The notes under the pieces were generated by a model, which saw only the letters and a program-made list of their open reading frames with translations, did not search any database and was not told the origin of the DNA. Of a DNA stretch of 64,000 nucleotides, positions 25,576-34,258 are shown piece after piece. Numbering within the stretch: position 1 is the stretch's first letter; the number at the start of each line of letters is the position of its first letter. A program made the translations under genes and the position numbers. Source of the DNA: CAG-103 sp905215475 (lineage in GTDB: Bacteria; Bacillota; Clostridia; Oscillospirales; Oscillospiraceae); contig CAJMPW010000005.1 in assembly GCA_905215475.1 (NCBI GenBank), positions 124,001-188,000 on the forward strand, written 5' to 3'.

Positions 25576-25604
25576 AGTATACACACTTCGACGCTTTTGG
25601 TCAA
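25576..25604 (-). promoter_or_regulatory. promoter of the CHAP/SLH gene
   Basis: Minus-strand TTGACC (25604-25599), a 17-base spacer and TATACT (25581-25576), about 95 bases upstream of the start codon. Confidence 0.75.
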
Positions 25605-25691
25605 TAAAATTATTAAGATAATTTAACTAACCATGATCAGGCAATCGCGCCAGAGCGCTGGATTTTGTGTCATGTTTTGGCGTGAAAATAT

Positions 25692-25713
25692 GCCCCGTTC
25701 AAACGAACGGGGC
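25692..25713 (-). terminator. probable terminator of the spoIIIA operon
   Basis: GCCCCGTTC and GAACGGGGC form a 9-bp stem with an AAAC loop. On the minus strand ATATTTTC follows, a modest T-tract, 16 bases after the spoIIIAH stop. Confidence 0.65.
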
Positions 25714-25728
25714 GATTGGCATGGCATA

Positions 25729-26280
25729 TTACTGTGCGTCCGCTTTGACCTCAATGACCTTGATCTGCGGCGCGGTGTAGTCCGTCTCGCTGACGATGAC
25801 ATCCGTGATCGTGGCGACCTGCGCCGTGCTCAGGCCGTCTGCCGGCGCAGGGACGGCGACCGTGATGCCCTCCTCCGTGATGTAGACCACGCACTCGGAA
25901 AAATTCTTGGCAAGCAGGAGATTTTCGATCTGCGTCTCCGTCATGGAGTCGCTCGCCATGGCGGAGATGGCGTGCATGGCGCTGTCGATCGTCTCCTGCG
26001 AAGCGCCGTCAGCAACCGATGCCGACTTGAGCAGCGACAGCGCCTCGTCGCGCGACTGCTGGCGCGTCAGGCGTGCCTTGGCGAAATAATCATCGGCCGA
26101 CACCGAGGCTGCGGCGGTCTCCCCGTCCGCATTGGCCGCCGCCATGGCAGCGTCCTCGGCGGCGGCCATTTCGGCGTCCGCGCTGCCCCACTGCGCATTG
26201 TACGACCAGTTAAAATAGACCGCGGCGCATACAAACAGCAGCACCACAATGACCGCAACGTTTCGCTTGGTTTTTTTCAT
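25729..26280 (-). CDS. spoIIIAH: stage III sporulation protein AH
   Basis: Mother-cell membrane protein that forms, with SpoIIQ in the forespore, part of the feeding-tube channel across the two spore membranes. The 183-residue product has one N-terminal transmembrane helix (NVAVIVVLLFVCAAVYF), an Ala/Glu-rich helical linker, then a YscJ/FliF-like ring-building domain (TETQIENLLLAKNFSECVVYITEEGITVAV). It is the last gene of the complete spoIIIA operon. Confidence 0.9.
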   Translation of the reverse strand: MKKTKRNVAVIVVLLFVCAAVYFNWSYNAQWGSADAEMAAAEDAAMAAANADGETAAASVSADDYFAKARLTRQQSRDEALSLLKSASVADGASQETIDSAMHAISAMASDSMTETQIENLLLAKNFSECVVYITEEGITVAVPAPADGLSTAQVATITDVIVSETDYTAPQIKVIEVKADAQ

Positions 26281-26302
26281 AGCTGCCCTCCCATTTTTCA
26301 GA

Positions 26303-26788
26303 TCACGCGTCCGGCTGCTTTTTGAGCACGCTGATGCGATCGGTGCTCAGACCGGTAAACTGTGCCACTGCCTGCGTCACGGCAAGCTGCACCTGCGGCG
26401 CGTCCGCTCCGTCGCAGACAACGACCGCGCCGAGATACTGCGGGCTGACCGTGCGCAGCTCCACCGCTGCCTGTGCCCCGCCCCCGGCGGAGATGATGGT
26501 CGGCTGGCCGGAATCATCCGTTGCCAGCTCCCGCTCCGCCGAGCAGCGGTACGACAGCAGCACCTGCACCTGACCCGCGCCGCTGATCTGCCGCAGCAGC
26601 TGCGCAAGGCGCTGCTCCTCGGTCTGGATGGTCTGCGTCTGCGTCTGCGCGGCAAGCGGCTGTGCCGCTGCCGGTTCTGCCTTCGTCCGGCTTCCGCTCG
26701 GCAGCAGGAGCAGGATCAGTCCCGCCAGCAGGATGATGAGCACATATTTGTACTTGCCTGCAAATGCGCTGAGTTTTCGTGTGTTCAT
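26303..26788 (-). CDS. spoIIIAG: stage III sporulation protein AG
   Basis: Ring-forming membrane protein of the sporulation feeding tube. The 161-residue product has a short cytoplasmic start, one transmembrane helix (YVLIILLAGLILLLL), a Gln/Thr/Ala linker and a C-terminal YscJ/FliF-like fold (LAQLLRQISGAGQVQVLLSY, GAVVVCDGADAPQVQLAVTQ). The ATG at 26788 overlaps the spoIIIAF stop and has GGAG 9 bases upstream, so it is preferred over an ATG five codons earlier. Confidence 0.88.
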   Translation of the reverse strand: MNTRKLSAFAGKYKYVLIILLAGLILLLLPSGSRTKAEPAAAQPLAAQTQTQTIQTEEQRLAQLLRQISGAGQVQVLLSYRCSAERELATDDSGQPTIISAGGGAQAAVELRTVSPQYLGAVVVCDGADAPQVQLAVTQAVAQFTGLSTDRISVLKKQPDA

Positions 26789-27270
26789 GATGCACTGCTC
26801 CATTCCTGCCGCGCACGCGGGATGCCGAGGTCCGCCTCAACAGTCTGCGCCAGACGGCTGTTTTCCGCCGCGCCCGACGTGATCAGCCGGACGGAATACG
26901 GATACCAGTAGCCATCGGTGCTCCACTGCAGCGTGACCTGCGCATCGGCGAGTGAAACGCCGCACTGCGCGGCTTTGTCCAATATATATGCGCGCAGCTC
27001 CGATTCTATGACCGTGCGCTGCAAGCCGTCCCCGCAGTCCGGCGCAGCCCCATCCGTCTGCACCGCGAGCCGGCAGCTTTGCAGCGCGGCGGCGTAGCTG
27101 TCATAGTCAAACGACACAAGCGGCGAAAACAGCAGACACGTCAGCGCGACACCGCCGATAAGCTTCACGACGCGGCGCAGGCTCTCGGACGTGGGAAACA
27201 TGGCCGCGAGCGCCGTCAGCAGCGCAGCGCCCGCGAGACTCAGCAGCCACGCGCGCAGGGAGTCCATCAT
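26785..27270 (-). CDS. spoIIIAF: stage III sporulation protein AF
   Basis: A 161-residue membrane-anchored protein with two N-terminal transmembrane helices (AWLLSLAGAALLTALAAMF and VVKLIGGVALTCLLFSPLV) and a soluble C-terminal ring-fold domain (ELRAYILDKAAQCGVSLADA). It is required for forespore development in model Bacillota. Its start overlaps the spoIIIAE stop and its stop overlaps the spoIIIAG start. Confidence 0.86.
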   Translation of the reverse strand: MMDSLRAWLLSLAGAALLTALAAMFPTSESLRRVVKLIGGVALTCLLFSPLVSFDYDSYAAALQSCRLAVQTDGAAPDCGDGLQRTVIESELRAYILDKAAQCGVSLADAQVTLQWSTDGYWYPYSVRLITSGAAENSRLAQTVEADLGIPRARQEWSSAS

Positions 27271-28376
27271 CCCGTCACCGCCTTCATACTCGATACGATG
27301 GAGAGAAACAAAATCAGCGACGCCACGCCGACCATCCCGAGCAGGAAGCCATACACATCCGCAAATCCGCCGATCAGCCGCCCGACCCGCTTGTCGGCAA
27401 ACGATGCTGCGATCCCGGCGGCCAGCTTATACAAAGCATAGTGCACGGCGAGCTGCAAATACGGTGTGACGCACACGGCGGCAACGCTCAAAACGCCGAC
27501 GATGCCGATACCGCCGCGCAAAACTGCGGCGCTTGCCGTGACGGTCGCCGCCGCATCCGCCACGATGCTGCCCACGACCGGCAGCGCCGCAGAAACGGCG
27601 GTTTTGACGGCCTTGGCCGCAGCCGCATCCGCAGAGCCGGTGAGAATGCCCGTCAGCGACAGGTAGAGCGTGAACACCGCGCCAAAGCCAATGAGCAGCA
27701 GCCGAAGCGCCTTGCGCAGCAGAGCGCTCAGCGCCGTGAGCATGTCCTGCTCGAGCGCTGCGCCGCAGATGACAGTGCCCGCGTATGTATAGAGCATCGG
27801 CAGCAGCACCGCTGTCTCCGCCGACAGCAGAATATCGAGGAAGAGCGATGTCGCCGCGTATTTTGCCGCCGCCGACGTCGCCGCCCCGCTTGCCGCCGCT
27901 GCGGCGCACATACTCGGCAGCAGGATCTTGGAGAAGTCGCGCAGCGTTGTCAGCGCGTTGCTGCCGGCCGTGATGCAGGACGTCACATGGGTGACGCTCA
28001 GCGCAGCCACTGCCACCGCACCGGTCATCTGTGTGACCTTGGCGCACGCACCGCTTGCAGACAGCGACGCGCACAGCGCCGCCAGAAATACGACCGCAAG
28101 CAGCAGCGCCGCATTGCGCGCGGCCGACGCCAGCGCTCCCCCGCCCTCACGCAGCGCATAGTCCCAGAGCTTTTGGAGCAGCGGGCGCGGATGCGCGGCA
28201 TCTGCGACGGTCAGCGCGCCGAAGGCGTCATACGTCTGCGCCGGGAGCGCGGATTCCAGCGCCGCTGTGCCGAACGCCTCCGCCTGCTCGGACGCAATGT
28301 CATAGGCGTATGCAGGCTGCGTACATACAGCCGCCAGCGTCAGCGCCGCCAGCAGCGCAAGCAAAAACCGCTTCAT
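27267..28376 (-). CDS. spoIIIAE: stage III sporulation protein AE
   Basis: Polytopic membrane protein of the sporulation channel. The 369-residue product has a signal-like N-terminus (MKRFLLALLAALTLAAVC) and about seven further hydrophobic segments in a very Ala-rich sequence, with VTSCITAGSNALTTLRDFSKILLP as a recognisable family stretch. The frame is open upstream, but the ATG at 28376 overlaps the spoIIIAD stop and begins the signal segment. Confidence 0.9.
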   Translation of the reverse strand: MKRFLLALLAALTLAAVCTQPAYAYDIASEQAEAFGTAALESALPAQTYDAFGALTVADAAHPRPLLQKLWDYALREGGGALASAARNAALLLAVVFLAALCASLSASGACAKVTQMTGAVAVAALSVTHVTSCITAGSNALTTLRDFSKILLPSMCAAAAASGAATSAAAKYAATSLFLDILLSAETAVLLPMLYTYAGTVICGAALEQDMLTALSALLRKALRLLLIGFGAVFTLYLSLTGILTGSADAAAAKAVKTAVSAALPVVGSIVADAAATVTASAAVLRGGIGIVGVLSVAAVCVTPYLQLAVHYALYKLAAGIAASFADKRVGRLIGGFADVYGFLLGMVGVASLILFLSIVSSMKAVTG

Positions 28377-28762
28377 AGGCACGCTCCGATCATGGTCAAA
28401 AATGTGCGCAGCAGCGGCAGCGCCGCATAGAGCGCCGCCGCAACGCCAACAAGCTGCACTGCGCTTGCGCCCGCAGCCTGTCCGGCATCCTTGCACAGCC
28501 CCTCCCCGATCACGGTCAGGATGCTGATGGTCATGCACTTGAGCAGCGGCCCGGTGTAGACGCCTGATAAATCGCTGAGCGCGATGGCATCACGAAAGAA
28601 TTCCGCCAGCGGCTCAAGCAGACCGACACACAAAAACAGCGCCAGCAGCGCTGCCGCCGCACTCAGCAAAAACGAGATCCCCGGCACGGTCTTATAGACC
28701 GTGGCTGCGGCAGCGGCGGCGACGACCACGATCAGCATCGCGCGAAAGACCGCCTCCATCAA
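28373..28762 (-). CDS. spoIIIAD: stage III sporulation protein AD
   Basis: A 129-residue small polytopic membrane protein with about four hydrophobic helices and family-like FFRDAIALSDLSGVYTGPLLKC followed by GEGLCKDAGQ. It overlaps spoIIIAC and spoIIIAE by 4 bases each. Confidence 0.88.
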   Translation of the reverse strand: MMEAVFRAMLIVVVAAAAAATVYKTVPGISFLLSAAAALLALFLCVGLLEPLAEFFRDAIALSDLSGVYTGPLLKCMTISILTVIGEGLCKDAGQAAGASAVQLVGVAAALYAALPLLRTFLTMIGACL

Positions 28763-28953
28763 AATGAAAATAGCTGCTTGATGAGCACAAACAGCTCGCT
28801 GATCTTCTGGATCACCAGCACCAGCACCACGACCAGCCCCGCAATGGTCGTCATGAGCGCCTGCTCGTCGCGTCCCGCGCGTGAGAGCAAAATGTTGAGC
28901 ACGGCGACGAGGATCCCGATCGCCGCGATCTTAAAGACAAGGTCAACGTCCAT
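28759..28953 (-). CDS. spoIIIAC: stage III sporulation protein AC
   Basis: A 64-residue membrane protein with two helices (LVFKIAAIGILVAVLNILL and TTIAGLVVVLVLVIQKI) separated by the conserved SRAGRDEQALM loop. Length and sequence match SpoIIIAC. Confidence 0.9.
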   Translation of the reverse strand: MDVDLVFKIAAIGILVAVLNILLSRAGRDEQALMTTIAGLVVVLVLVIQKISELFVLIKQLFSF

Positions 28954-28968
28954 AAGTCCCTCCCCGGA

Positions 28969-29481
28969 TCAGAGCAGCGCAACGGCGGCGAGCAGCCCGA
29001 TCGTCGCACCAAGACCACAAGATAGCTTTCCGCGCCGCCGCGCATCGTCTTGCAGCGCACCGGAAATGCTCCGCAGTGACGCAATGCAGGTGTCCAGCGC
29101 CTGCCGCTGGAGCTGCGCGTCATATTTTCCGAGCTGCGCGCCCAATGTCAGCAGTGCCGCGCGCGCGTCCGGCGTGAGCGTGTCGAGCGTCCGGATCGCC
29201 GCCGTCCATTGCTCATAAAACGGCCGGTCGCTGTCCGTGATGCCGTCTGCGAGGGCGGTATATTGTGCGCGCAGTGCATCCGGCGCCATCTCCGCCGTGT
29301 GGCGCAGCGCCTCCGGCAGCGGCAGCAGCCGCCCGACGATATCACTGCGCAGCAGCTGCAAGCTGTCGATCACCGCTGCAAGCAGATGCGCGCGCTGATA
29401 CAGCTCACACCGCAGCGCGAAGCCCGCCGCAGTGCTGCCCAGAAACAAAAGCGCCGCGCCCAAGCCGTGCACCCACGTCAT
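28969..29481 (-). CDS. spoIIIAB: stage III sporulation protein AB
   Basis: A 170-residue protein with an N-terminal membrane segment (GLGAALLFLGSTAAGFAL) and a C-terminal one (LGATIGLLAAVALL) around a helical domain, resembling the SpoIIIAB/GspF-like fold thought to work with the SpoIIIAA ATPase. Family landmarks are LQLLRSDIVGRLLPLPEAL and LGAQLGKYDAQLQRQALD. The ATG at 29481 overlaps the spoIIIAA stop; an upstream open extension is not homologous. Confidence 0.88.
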   Translation of the reverse strand: MTWVHGLGAALLFLGSTAAGFALRCELYQRAHLLAAVIDSLQLLRSDIVGRLLPLPEALRHTAEMAPDALRAQYTALADGITDSDRPFYEQWTAAIRTLDTLTPDARAALLTLGAQLGKYDAQLQRQALDTCIASLRSISGALQDDARRRGKLSCGLGATIGLLAAVALL

Positions 29482-30359
29482 GGCAGCTCCTCGAGCGTGT
29501 AAAAACGCGCGCCGCCGCTGCGCGTGATGCACACGGCGCGGCGGAAAATATGCTCGTCCAGCAGCGCGCGGTACAGCGCCCGGCAGCGCAATGCACCGAC
29601 GCTCTGCGCGTGCGCCGTCGCCAGCAGTGCAACGCCGCAGCCGGCTGCAATGCGGATCGCCTCGATATCCTCCGGCGCGCTGATCTCGTCAAACGCCAGC
29701 ACATCCGGGCGCATAGCGCGCAGCAGCATCATGCAGCAGGCGGCCTTTTGTCCTCCGGTCATGACGTCCGTGTTCGCGCCGACGTCAAACTGCGGCGTGC
29801 GGTTTTGCACCGCCGCGATCTCACCTCGCTCGTCCATGAGCGAGATGCGCAGCCCGTGGTCGGACAGCCGGCGCACGCACTCGCGCAGCAATGTTGTCTT
29901 CCCTCCGCCGGGCGGAGAGAGGATAAGCGTGCTGCAAAAGCCGTCCTTCATCAGCTGCGGCATGAGCGCATCGGCGCAGCCGGGCACGGCGTGCGGGATG
30001 CGCACGGACACAGAGCTCACCTGCCGGATGCCATCGACCTGACCGGCAGCCTGTCCGTAGGCGCAACCGCACAGCCCAACGCGGCAGCCGCCAACGGTCT
30101 GCAAATACCCCTGACGGATCTGGTCTGCTGCCGCATAGACGGACGCGCGCGTCGCGCGCTCGAGCAGATAGTCCAGATCGTCCGGCAAGACCGCACGGCA
30201 GTGCACCGGATAGACGTGCTCCTGCGTCAACACCACGGGCGGACGCCCAATGCGGCAGCAGATCTCCTCCACGAGCTCGTCCCGGTCGCGCTGCGTCTGT
30301 GCTATGGCCTGTCCCAGTGACGGCGGAAACAGTGCCAGCGCCTGATTAGTGAAGATCAT
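29478..30359 (-). CDS. spoIIIAA: stage III sporulation protein AA (ATPase)
   Basis: A 293-residue secretion-type ATPase thought to energise the SpoIIIA channel. It has Walker A LSPPGGGKTTLLREC, an Asp-box MDERGEIAAV, Walker B RPDVLAFDEIS and a late ATAHA motif. The ATG at 30359 has AGGAGGG about 7 bases upstream, which decides the start over an open extension of 20 codons. It heads an eight-gene operon in the canonical AA-AB-AC-AD-AE-AF-AG-AH order. Confidence 0.94.
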   Translation of the reverse strand: MIFTNQALALFPPSLGQAIAQTQRDRDELVEEICCRIGRPPVVLTQEHVYPVHCRAVLPDDLDYLLERATRASVYAAADQIRQGYLQTVGGCRVGLCGCAYGQAAGQVDGIRQVSSVSVRIPHAVPGCADALMPQLMKDGFCSTLILSPPGGGKTTLLRECVRRLSDHGLRISLMDERGEIAAVQNRTPQFDVGANTDVMTGGQKAACCMMLLRAMRPDVLAFDEISAPEDIEAIRIAAGCGVALLATAHAQSVGALRCRALYRALLDEHIFRRAVCITRSGGARFYTLEELP

Positions 30360-30387
30360 CCGTCTCCCTCCTCTTTTGTCCTGCCAC

Positions 30388-30395
30388 ATTCTATG
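30388..30395 (-). promoter_or_regulatory. possible sigma-E -10 element of the spoIIIA operon
   Basis: CATAGAAT on the minus strand differs in one base from the sigma-E -10 consensus CATACAAT and lies 29 bases before the spoIIIAA start. The -35 region is not convincing. spoIIIA is known to be sigma-E dependent in Bacillus. Confidence 0.3.
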
Positions 30396-30416
30396 CAAGC
30401 AGCGCATGGAGCAGAA

Positions 30417-30450
30417 CAAAAAAGAGAGACAGCCATCTGGCTGCCTCTCT
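30417..30450 (-). terminator. intrinsic terminator of the glpK-DUF1015 unit
   Basis: GAGAGGCAGCC and GGCTGTCTCTC form a stem with one mismatch on the minus strand, followed by TTTTTTG. It separates this unit from spoIIIA. Confidence 0.85.
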
Positions 30451-30470
30451 CAAGCAAAGGATAGATCAAA

Positions 30471-31700
30471 TTAGAGTTTGCGGCACTCAAGGTAATAGCG
30501 CTTGTCCGCGCCGAGACCGATCGAAAAGCTCTTTTTCGGGAACGGACCGGAACGGAGCACGGACGTGAAGAGCTCCTCTTTTTCCATGCGCGGCATCAGG
30601 ATGCCGCAGCAGCCGTCTCCGGCGGCAAGGTCAACCGCCTCATCATCACCGTGGATGTAGTCGATCCGACCGCCATGCGTCTGCATATACGATGCGCAGA
30701 ATGCATCCAGCGCAGATATCGCCTCGCCAAGTGAGCTGCCGTGCGCGAGAATGTCTCTGCGCTGCGTGCCCGCCAGCAGCGTGACCGCATAGCCGAAGCC
30801 GTCTGCCGCCGCAAGCGCGCGCTCGGCAGCGTCCAGCCAATTCGCCGCATCGGTCTCGAAGAGGACGCGGTGGATGGGCTCAAACGTCACGGCCGGGCTG
30901 TGCAGGTTCACAAGCTCAACGAGCGCATAGCGCGCGGGGTCGGCTGCCGCCTGCTCGGGCGAGAGCGTCTTTTTCTTCTCCAGCCAGCACTGGCGGGCAG
31001 CTGCCAGACTGTGGTTGCCGTCCGCGATCGCAAAGCGCATGGGGTGCGCGCCGTCCGTGCCGACACCGGTCGCACACAGGGCAGCGGCGAGCTGCTCGGC
31101 TGCGTCCCCGGCGATGCGGCGGCCGCAGATATGTCCGCCTCCGGCCATGAGATCAAAGTCATAGAGCGTGTCGTCGGCAAGCGCCTGTGCCTCACGGCAG
31201 ATGGCGTCCTCGGGATCTGTGTAAAAGACCATGATGTGCGGCATTTCCAGCGCCGCCGCCGCACGGATGCGCACACGCGCCGGAAGGCGCGAGGCGACCG
31301 TGCCCTCCGTCGCGCGGATAGGCGTGACGGAATCGGGCGCGTAATCATACGCCTCAAGGTCGAGCGCGCCGACGATGCCGCAGCGCACAGCGCCGCTCGG
31401 CAGCGTGCGCTGAACGAGCACAAGGCTGTGCGGCACGGTGCGAAATACGCCACTGTCAAGATAGGTATGCATCGTCTGCTGAATGCCGCGCGTCGCCGCA
31501 GCCTCGTCGCACTTGCCGAGATAAAACTCCGGCAGCATCAGCCGCAGCGTAGAGGGCGCATCGCCCACCGTGTCCTGCACAGAGCGCCAATAGGCAGCGT
31601 CCGACGTGAACTGGTCGCAGGCAATGACGCTCCAGCGGTGCATATCCGCGCACTCAGGCAGCAGGATATCTGCAGGCGCAAAAAACAGATCCCGGCTCAT
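30471..31700 (-). CDS. DUF1015 family protein
   Basis: A 409-residue soluble protein of the DUF1015 family: RDLFFAPADILLPECAD at the start, IACDQFTSDAAYWRSV, LYDFDLMAGGGHICGRRI and FAIADGNHSLAAARQCW. The family has no firmly established activity. The ATG at 31700 overlaps the glpK stop (ATGA) with GGAG 6 bases upstream; a GTG four codons earlier would overlap that ribosome site. Tight coupling with glpK suggests a role near glycerol or serine metabolism, but that is inference. Confidence 0.84.
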   Translation of the reverse strand: MSRDLFFAPADILLPECADMHRWSVIACDQFTSDAAYWRSVQDTVGDAPSTLRLMLPEFYLGKCDEAAATRGIQQTMHTYLDSGVFRTVPHSLVLVQRTLPSGAVRCGIVGALDLEAYDYAPDSVTPIRATEGTVASRLPARVRIRAAAALEMPHIMVFYTDPEDAICREAQALADDTLYDFDLMAGGGHICGRRIAGDAAEQLAAALCATGVGTDGAHPMRFAIADGNHSLAAARQCWLEKKKTLSPEQAAADPARYALVELVNLHSPAVTFEPIHRVLFETDAANWLDAAERALAAADGFGYAVTLLAGTQRRDILAHGSSLGEAISALDAFCASYMQTHGGRIDYIHGDDEAVDLAAGDGCCGILMPRMEKEELFTSVLRSGPFPKKSFSIGLGADKRYYLECRKL

Positions 31701-33202
31701 TCGAGGCTCCACTTTTCCGCTCTGCCGACGGCGCGCAGCCAGTTATCGTGTTGAAGCTTTGCCTGCTCAGCATCCATTTCGGGTTTGAAAATGCGGTCGG
31801 ACTGGCGCAGGAGCGCAATGTCGTCCACGCATTCCCAGACGCCGCTGGCAAGACCGGCAAGGAACGCCGCGCCGAATGCCGTCGTCTCGACCAGCTTCGG
31901 GCGGTCGATCGGCACGCGCAGTATATCCGACTGAAACTGCATCAGGAACGAGCTCACCGACGCGCCGCCGTCCACACGCAGGACGGAGATCGGGCTCTCA
32001 GCGTCGATTTGCATGGCGTCGAGCAGGTCCTTGACCTGATAGGCGATGCCCTCAAGCGTCGCGCGGGCGATGTGCGCCTTGTTGCTGCCGCGCGTCAGAC
32101 CGACGATTGCGCCGCGGGCATACATATCCCAGCGCGGTGCGCCAAGACCGGTGAACGCGGACACGAGATACACGCCGCCGTTATCCGGCACGCTCTCGGC
32201 CAGCAGGTCGCACTCATGCGCCGCGCCGATGATACCAAGCTCGTCGCGCAGCCACTGAATGGAGCTGCCGGCGTTGAACACGCTGCCTTCGAGGGCATAG
32301 GTGGTCTCGCCGTTAACGGACCACGCAACACTCGTGACCAGACCGCTGACGCTGCGCACGGACTTGTTGCCGGTGTTCATGAGCGTGAAGCAGCCCGTAC
32401 CATAGGTGTTCTTCGCCTGACCCGGCTCGATGCACGCCTGACCGAGCAGCGCAGCCGCCTGGTCGCCGGCGCTGCCGCAGACGGGCACGCCCTCGAGCGC
32501 CTCCAGACCGGACAGCCCCGCCGTCACCCGTCCGTACACCATGGAGGACGGCACAGGCGTCGGCAGCATGCTCATCGGGATGCCCAGACGCTCGCAGAGC
32601 TTCTCATCCCAGCACAGGCGGTCAATATCAAACAGCATCGTGCGCGAGCAGTTGGAATAGTCCGACACGTGCGCGCGTCCGCCGGTGAGATTCCAGATCA
32701 GCCACGCATCCACGTTGCCGAACAGCAGGTCGCCGCGCTCGGCACGCTCTCTCGCACCCGGAACATTGTCCAGGATCCACTTGATCTTCGTGCCGGAGAA
32801 GTAGGCATCGATGAGCAGGCCGGTCTTCTCCTTCACGTAGTCGCCGAGACCGTCCGCCATCAGCTGATCGCAGATGGGCGCCGTGCGGCGGCACTGCCAG
32901 ACGATCGCATTGTAGACGGGTCTGCCGGTGTGCTTGTCCCAGACGATGGTCGTCTCACGCTGGTTCGTGATGCCGATACCGGCGATGTCCGTCGGCGACA
33001 GGCCGCTCTTTTCGAACGCCTCGCTCATGGCGAGCAGCTGGCTCTCAAGGATGACCATCGGGTCATGCTCGACCCAGCCCGGTTTCGGATAGATCTGCGT
33101 GAATGGATACTGCGCCAGAGATACGATGTTCCCCTTGCTATCGAAGATAATCGAGCGGGAACTGGTTGTACCCTGATCAAGTGCAATGATGTAGCCGTTC
33201 AT
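31697..33202 (-). CDS. glpK: glycerol kinase
   Basis: Phosphorylates glycerol to glycerol 3-phosphate with ATP. The 501-residue product shows ALDQGTTSSRSIIFD, GIGITNQRETTIVWDK, AGDQAAALLGQ, KNTYGTGCFTLMNTG and the C-terminal VDGGASVSSFLMQFQSD. The ATG at 33202 follows GGAGG with a spacer of about 11. No glpF or glpD lies next to it; the divergent gene encodes a monoacylglycerol-lipase-like hydrolase, which may supply glycerol. Confidence 0.95.
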   Translation of the reverse strand: MNGYIIALDQGTTSSRSIIFDSKGNIVSLAQYPFTQIYPKPGWVEHDPMVILESQLLAMSEAFEKSGLSPTDIAGIGITNQRETTIVWDKHTGRPVYNAIVWQCRRTAPICDQLMADGLGDYVKEKTGLLIDAYFSGTKIKWILDNVPGARERAERGDLLFGNVDAWLIWNLTGGRAHVSDYSNCSRTMLFDIDRLCWDEKLCERLGIPMSMLPTPVPSSMVYGRVTAGLSGLEALEGVPVCGSAGDQAAALLGQACIEPGQAKNTYGTGCFTLMNTGNKSVRSVSGLVTSVAWSVNGETTYALEGSVFNAGSSIQWLRDELGIIGAAHECDLLAESVPDNGGVYLVSAFTGLGAPRWDMYARGAIVGLTRGSNKAHIARATLEGIAYQVKDLLDAMQIDAESPISVLRVDGGASVSSFLMQFQSDILRVPIDRPKLVETTAFGAAFLAGLASGVWECVDDIALLRQSDRIFKPEMDAEQAKLQHDNWLRAVGRAEKWSLE

Positions 33203-33224
33203 AATGAAAATAACCTCCGTAGAC

Positions 33225-33253
33225 TTGACGAATGCCGTCAATTGGAATACAAT
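33225..33253 (+). promoter_or_regulatory. promoter of the lipase gene with a dyad over its -35 box
   Basis: TTGACG (33225-33230), a 17-base spacer and TACAAT (33248-33253). The -35 hexamer is one arm of a perfect inverted repeat, TTGACGAATGCCGTCAA (33225-33241), a possible operator in the glpK/lipase divergent region. Confidence 0.65.
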
Positions 33254-33294
33254 TCAGGTATCTTTTAGTATATCACAAAGTAAGGAGTATTGCT

Positions 33295-34224
33295 ATGCCA
33301 TCTTTTCATGATTTTAGGTTTTTGTCCACTGACGGGAAACACAACGTGTTTGCCAGAGAGTGCACACCTGATGGCGAAGTGCGCGCCGTCCTGCAGATCG
33401 CGCACGGTGTTGCCGAGCACGTCTACCGTTATGCTCCGTTTATGGAGTTTCTCGCGGAAAACGGTTTCGTCGTCGTCGCCAATGACCATCTCGGTCACGG
33501 CAAGACCGCTGAAAACGAGCAGGAGCTGTGCTTCTTCGCGGAAAAGGACGGCTGGAACGACGTTGTGAGCGATATGGACCAGCTCCATAAGCTCACTGCC
33601 GCCAAGTACCCCGATATCCCCTACTTCCTGTTCGGTCACAGCATGGGCAGCTTCCTGACCCGTACCTATATTATTGACCACCCCGAGGGCCTCAAGGGCG
33701 TCGTCATCAGCGGCACCGGTCAGAACCCGGGCGCAGTCGTCGCCGCGGGCAAGCTCATGGCAAAACTCGAGATGATCGATAACGGCCCCATGTACCACAG
33801 CCCCATGCTCGACAAGCTTGCCTTCGGCAGCTACAACAAGAAGTATGACCACGTGCGCACGAAGCTCGACTGGCTCACCCGTGACGAGTCGATCGTAGAT
33901 GCCTACATCGCAGACCCGCTCTGCGGCGCGATGGCAACTGCCGGTATGTTCCACGACATGATGGGCGGCCTGCAGTACATCTGGAAGACGGAAAACCTCA
34001 ACAAGATGGACAAATCCACCCCGGTATACTTCATGTCCGGTGACGGCGACCCCGTCGGCAACTACGGTGAGGCGGTCAAGAAGGTTTACGAGCGCTTCCT
34101 CAAAACCGGCTGCAAGGACGTAAAGCTCAAGCTCTACAAGGACGGACGTCACGAAATGCTCAACGAGCTCAACAAGGATGAGGTATATGCCGATGTCCTC
34201 GAGTGGCTCAACAGCAAGATCTGA
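33295..34224 (+). CDS. alpha/beta hydrolase, monoacylglycerol lipase-like
   Basis: A 309-residue serine hydrolase (Hydrolase_4 type). It has the oxyanion region LQIAHGVAEHVYRYAPF, GFVVVANDHLGHGKT, the nucleophile elbow FGHSMGS (catalytic Ser), the acid-region GDGDPVGNYGEAV and the catalytic histidine in KDGRHEMLNEL. There is no signal peptide, so it acts inside the cell. AAGGAG lies about 6 bases before the ATG. Divergence from glpK suggests it frees glycerol from monoacylglycerols or lysolipids; the true substrate is not shown by sequence. Confidence 0.87.
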   Translation: MPSFHDFRFLSTDGKHNVFARECTPDGEVRAVLQIAHGVAEHVYRYAPFMEFLAENGFVVVANDHLGHGKTAENEQELCFFAEKDGWNDVVSDMDQLHKLTAAKYPDIPYFLFGHSMGSFLTRTYIIDHPEGLKGVVISGTGQNPGAVVAAGKLMAKLEMIDNGPMYHSPMLDKLAFGSYNKKYDHVRTKLDWLTRDESIVDAYIADPLCGAMATAGMFHDMMGGLQYIWKTENLNKMDKSTPVYFMSGDGDPVGNYGEAVKKVYERFLKTGCKDVKLKLYKDGRHEMLNELNKDEVYADVLEWLNSKI

Positions 34225-34258
34225 TTTCCTCGGAGTTCATCACAACAAGCTATATAAG

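Noticed and set aside
33225..33241. Catabolite-responsive (cre) element at glpK
   Set aside because: The dyad lacks the central CG and the spacing of the cre consensus.
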